Positions 63,580-64,000 of a stretch of DNA of 64,000 nt are shown in pieces. This stretch comes from Maridesulfovibrio sp. (lineage in GTDB: Bacteria > Desulfobacterota > Desulfovibrionia > Desulfovibrionales > Desulfovibrionaceae): assembly GCF_963667685.1 (NCBI RefSeq), contig NZ_OY763930.1, positions 1,346,501-1,410,500 on the forward strand. The letters run 5' to 3'. A program made the position numbers and the translations under genes. The stretch's first letter is position 1; every line of letters begins with the position of its first letter. The notes below the pieces were generated by a model. That model ran no database searches. It was not told the DNA's origin and saw only the letters and a program-made list of their open reading frames with translations.

Positions 63580-64000
63580 TCAAGATTTAATCTGCGACAA
63601 CAACATACCGCAAAGCATCAGCCCACAACCTATTAAGCCTTGTGTTGTAAGGATTTCTCCGAGCAGCAACCACCCTGCAAGTGCAGCAAACACAGACTCC
63701 AGACTAAGGATAATTGCGGCATGGGCGGGCTTGGCTTCCTGCTGGGCAACAACCTGCAAAGTATAGGCCACTCCGACAGACATAAGTCCGCCGTAAAGAA
63801 TGGGTACAATTCCGGCCCAGATGCCAGCAAATGTCATAGTCTCAAAAGAAAATGCACCGATAAAACTGAATGCGGAACAGACAACAAACTGCCCGGCCGC
63901 GAACTTGACAGGATCAATCTTGCTCGACAGCAATGAAATAACAACAACATGCCCGGCAAAAAAGACTGCACACACAAGTACCAACAGATCTCCCATCTCG
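63580..64000 (-). CDS. EamA-family (DMT) transporter, C-terminal part
   Basis: The frame is open to the window edge; about 139 codons are visible, five membrane helices that form the second EamA repeat (GIVPILYGGLMSVGVAYTLQVVAQ, then SLESVFAALAGWLLLGE). The N-terminal repeat lies outside. The family exports metabolites across the inner membrane; substrate unknown. The stop is 17 bp from the end of the converging flavoprotein gene. Confidence 0.9.
   Translation of the reverse strand, partial: EMGDLLVLVCAVFFAGHVVVISLLSSKIDPVKFAAGQFVVCSAFSFIGAFSFETMTFAGIWAGIVPILYGGLMSVGVAYTLQVVAQQEAKPAHAAIILSLESVFAALAGWLLLGEILTTQGLIGCGLMLCGMLLSQIKS

Overview
The window is one contiguous piece of a bacterial chromosome with moderate GC and dense, mostly ordinary housekeeping genes. 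Gene content points to a marine, Desulfovibrio-like member of the Desulfobacterota (Desulfovibrionales). The clues are an Fo-only ATP synthase operon (atpZ-atpI-atpB-atpE) with no F1 genes and rex next to it, several ferredoxin-type proteins, NtrC-type regulators, Na+-coupled amino acid symporters and a Cache chemoreceptor. The genus is an inference; there is no rRNA gene to settle it. No CRISPR array, insertion sequence, plasmid origin or intact prophage was seen.

Layout. 1-5.8 kb: transketolase, then a membrane GT39-like transferase, a GT2-GtrA fusion and a UDP-glucuronate decarboxylase, which together could make and transfer a lipid-linked pentose. 5.8-10.4 kb: a small orphan, an MFS exporter/rsmG operon led by a MarR gene with a 29-bp palindromic operator, and a sigma-54 activator. 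10.4-13.2 kb: rex and the Fo operon, each with a candidate Rex operator. 13.6-18.5 kb: a Lon-family protease, an uncharacterised partner, a LysM lipoprotein and RlpA. 18.7-22.6 kb: IHF/HU, HIT protein, radical SAM protein and a glutaredoxin-like/thioredoxin reductase fusion. 22.7-31.1 kb: lipoprotein hydrolase, an orphan protein resembling phage internal virion proteins, gapA with a GAF protein, an iron-sulfur protein with a MocR regulator, and a LysE exporter. 31.3-37.8 kb: a hydroxyacid dehydrogenase, two identical tRNA-Phe genes in opposite orientation enclosing luxS, mtnN, a LysR regulator and a secreted protein, then a mini-ferredoxin, fabD and a CheY-like protein. 38.1-44.1 kb: an NSS symporter with a candidate attenuator and a 31-residue small subunit, nitroreductase, dienelactone hydrolase, CDF transporter and sstT. 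44.2-52.7 kb: a MrfA-MrfB-like helicase-exonuclease fusion, a MORN lipoprotein, a chemoreceptor and an NtrC/NtrB-type pair. 53-64 kb: pgi, an aspartate aminotransferase, ftsEX, ilvD, a DUF362 ferredoxin, a HAD phosphatase, a geranylgeranyl-reductase-family protein and a truncated EamA transporter.

The least explained structure is a family of interspersed, hairpin-forming repeats (seven copies at six places: 30.4, 31.1, 32.9, 44.2, 52.7 and 58 kb). Each copy has the core GCCGCCGGAGGC or a close variant. Most carry a stem whose sequence differs between copies while staying self-complementary. In three places the GGAG(G) of the core sits at Shine-Dalgarno distance from a start codon (lysE, the helicase and the sensor kinase), and two of those starts are the rare TTG. 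Other points worth checking are the attenuator-like leader before the NSS symporter, the helicase-nuclease fusion, the Rex-site/Fo-operon arrangement and the lone phage-like structural protein.
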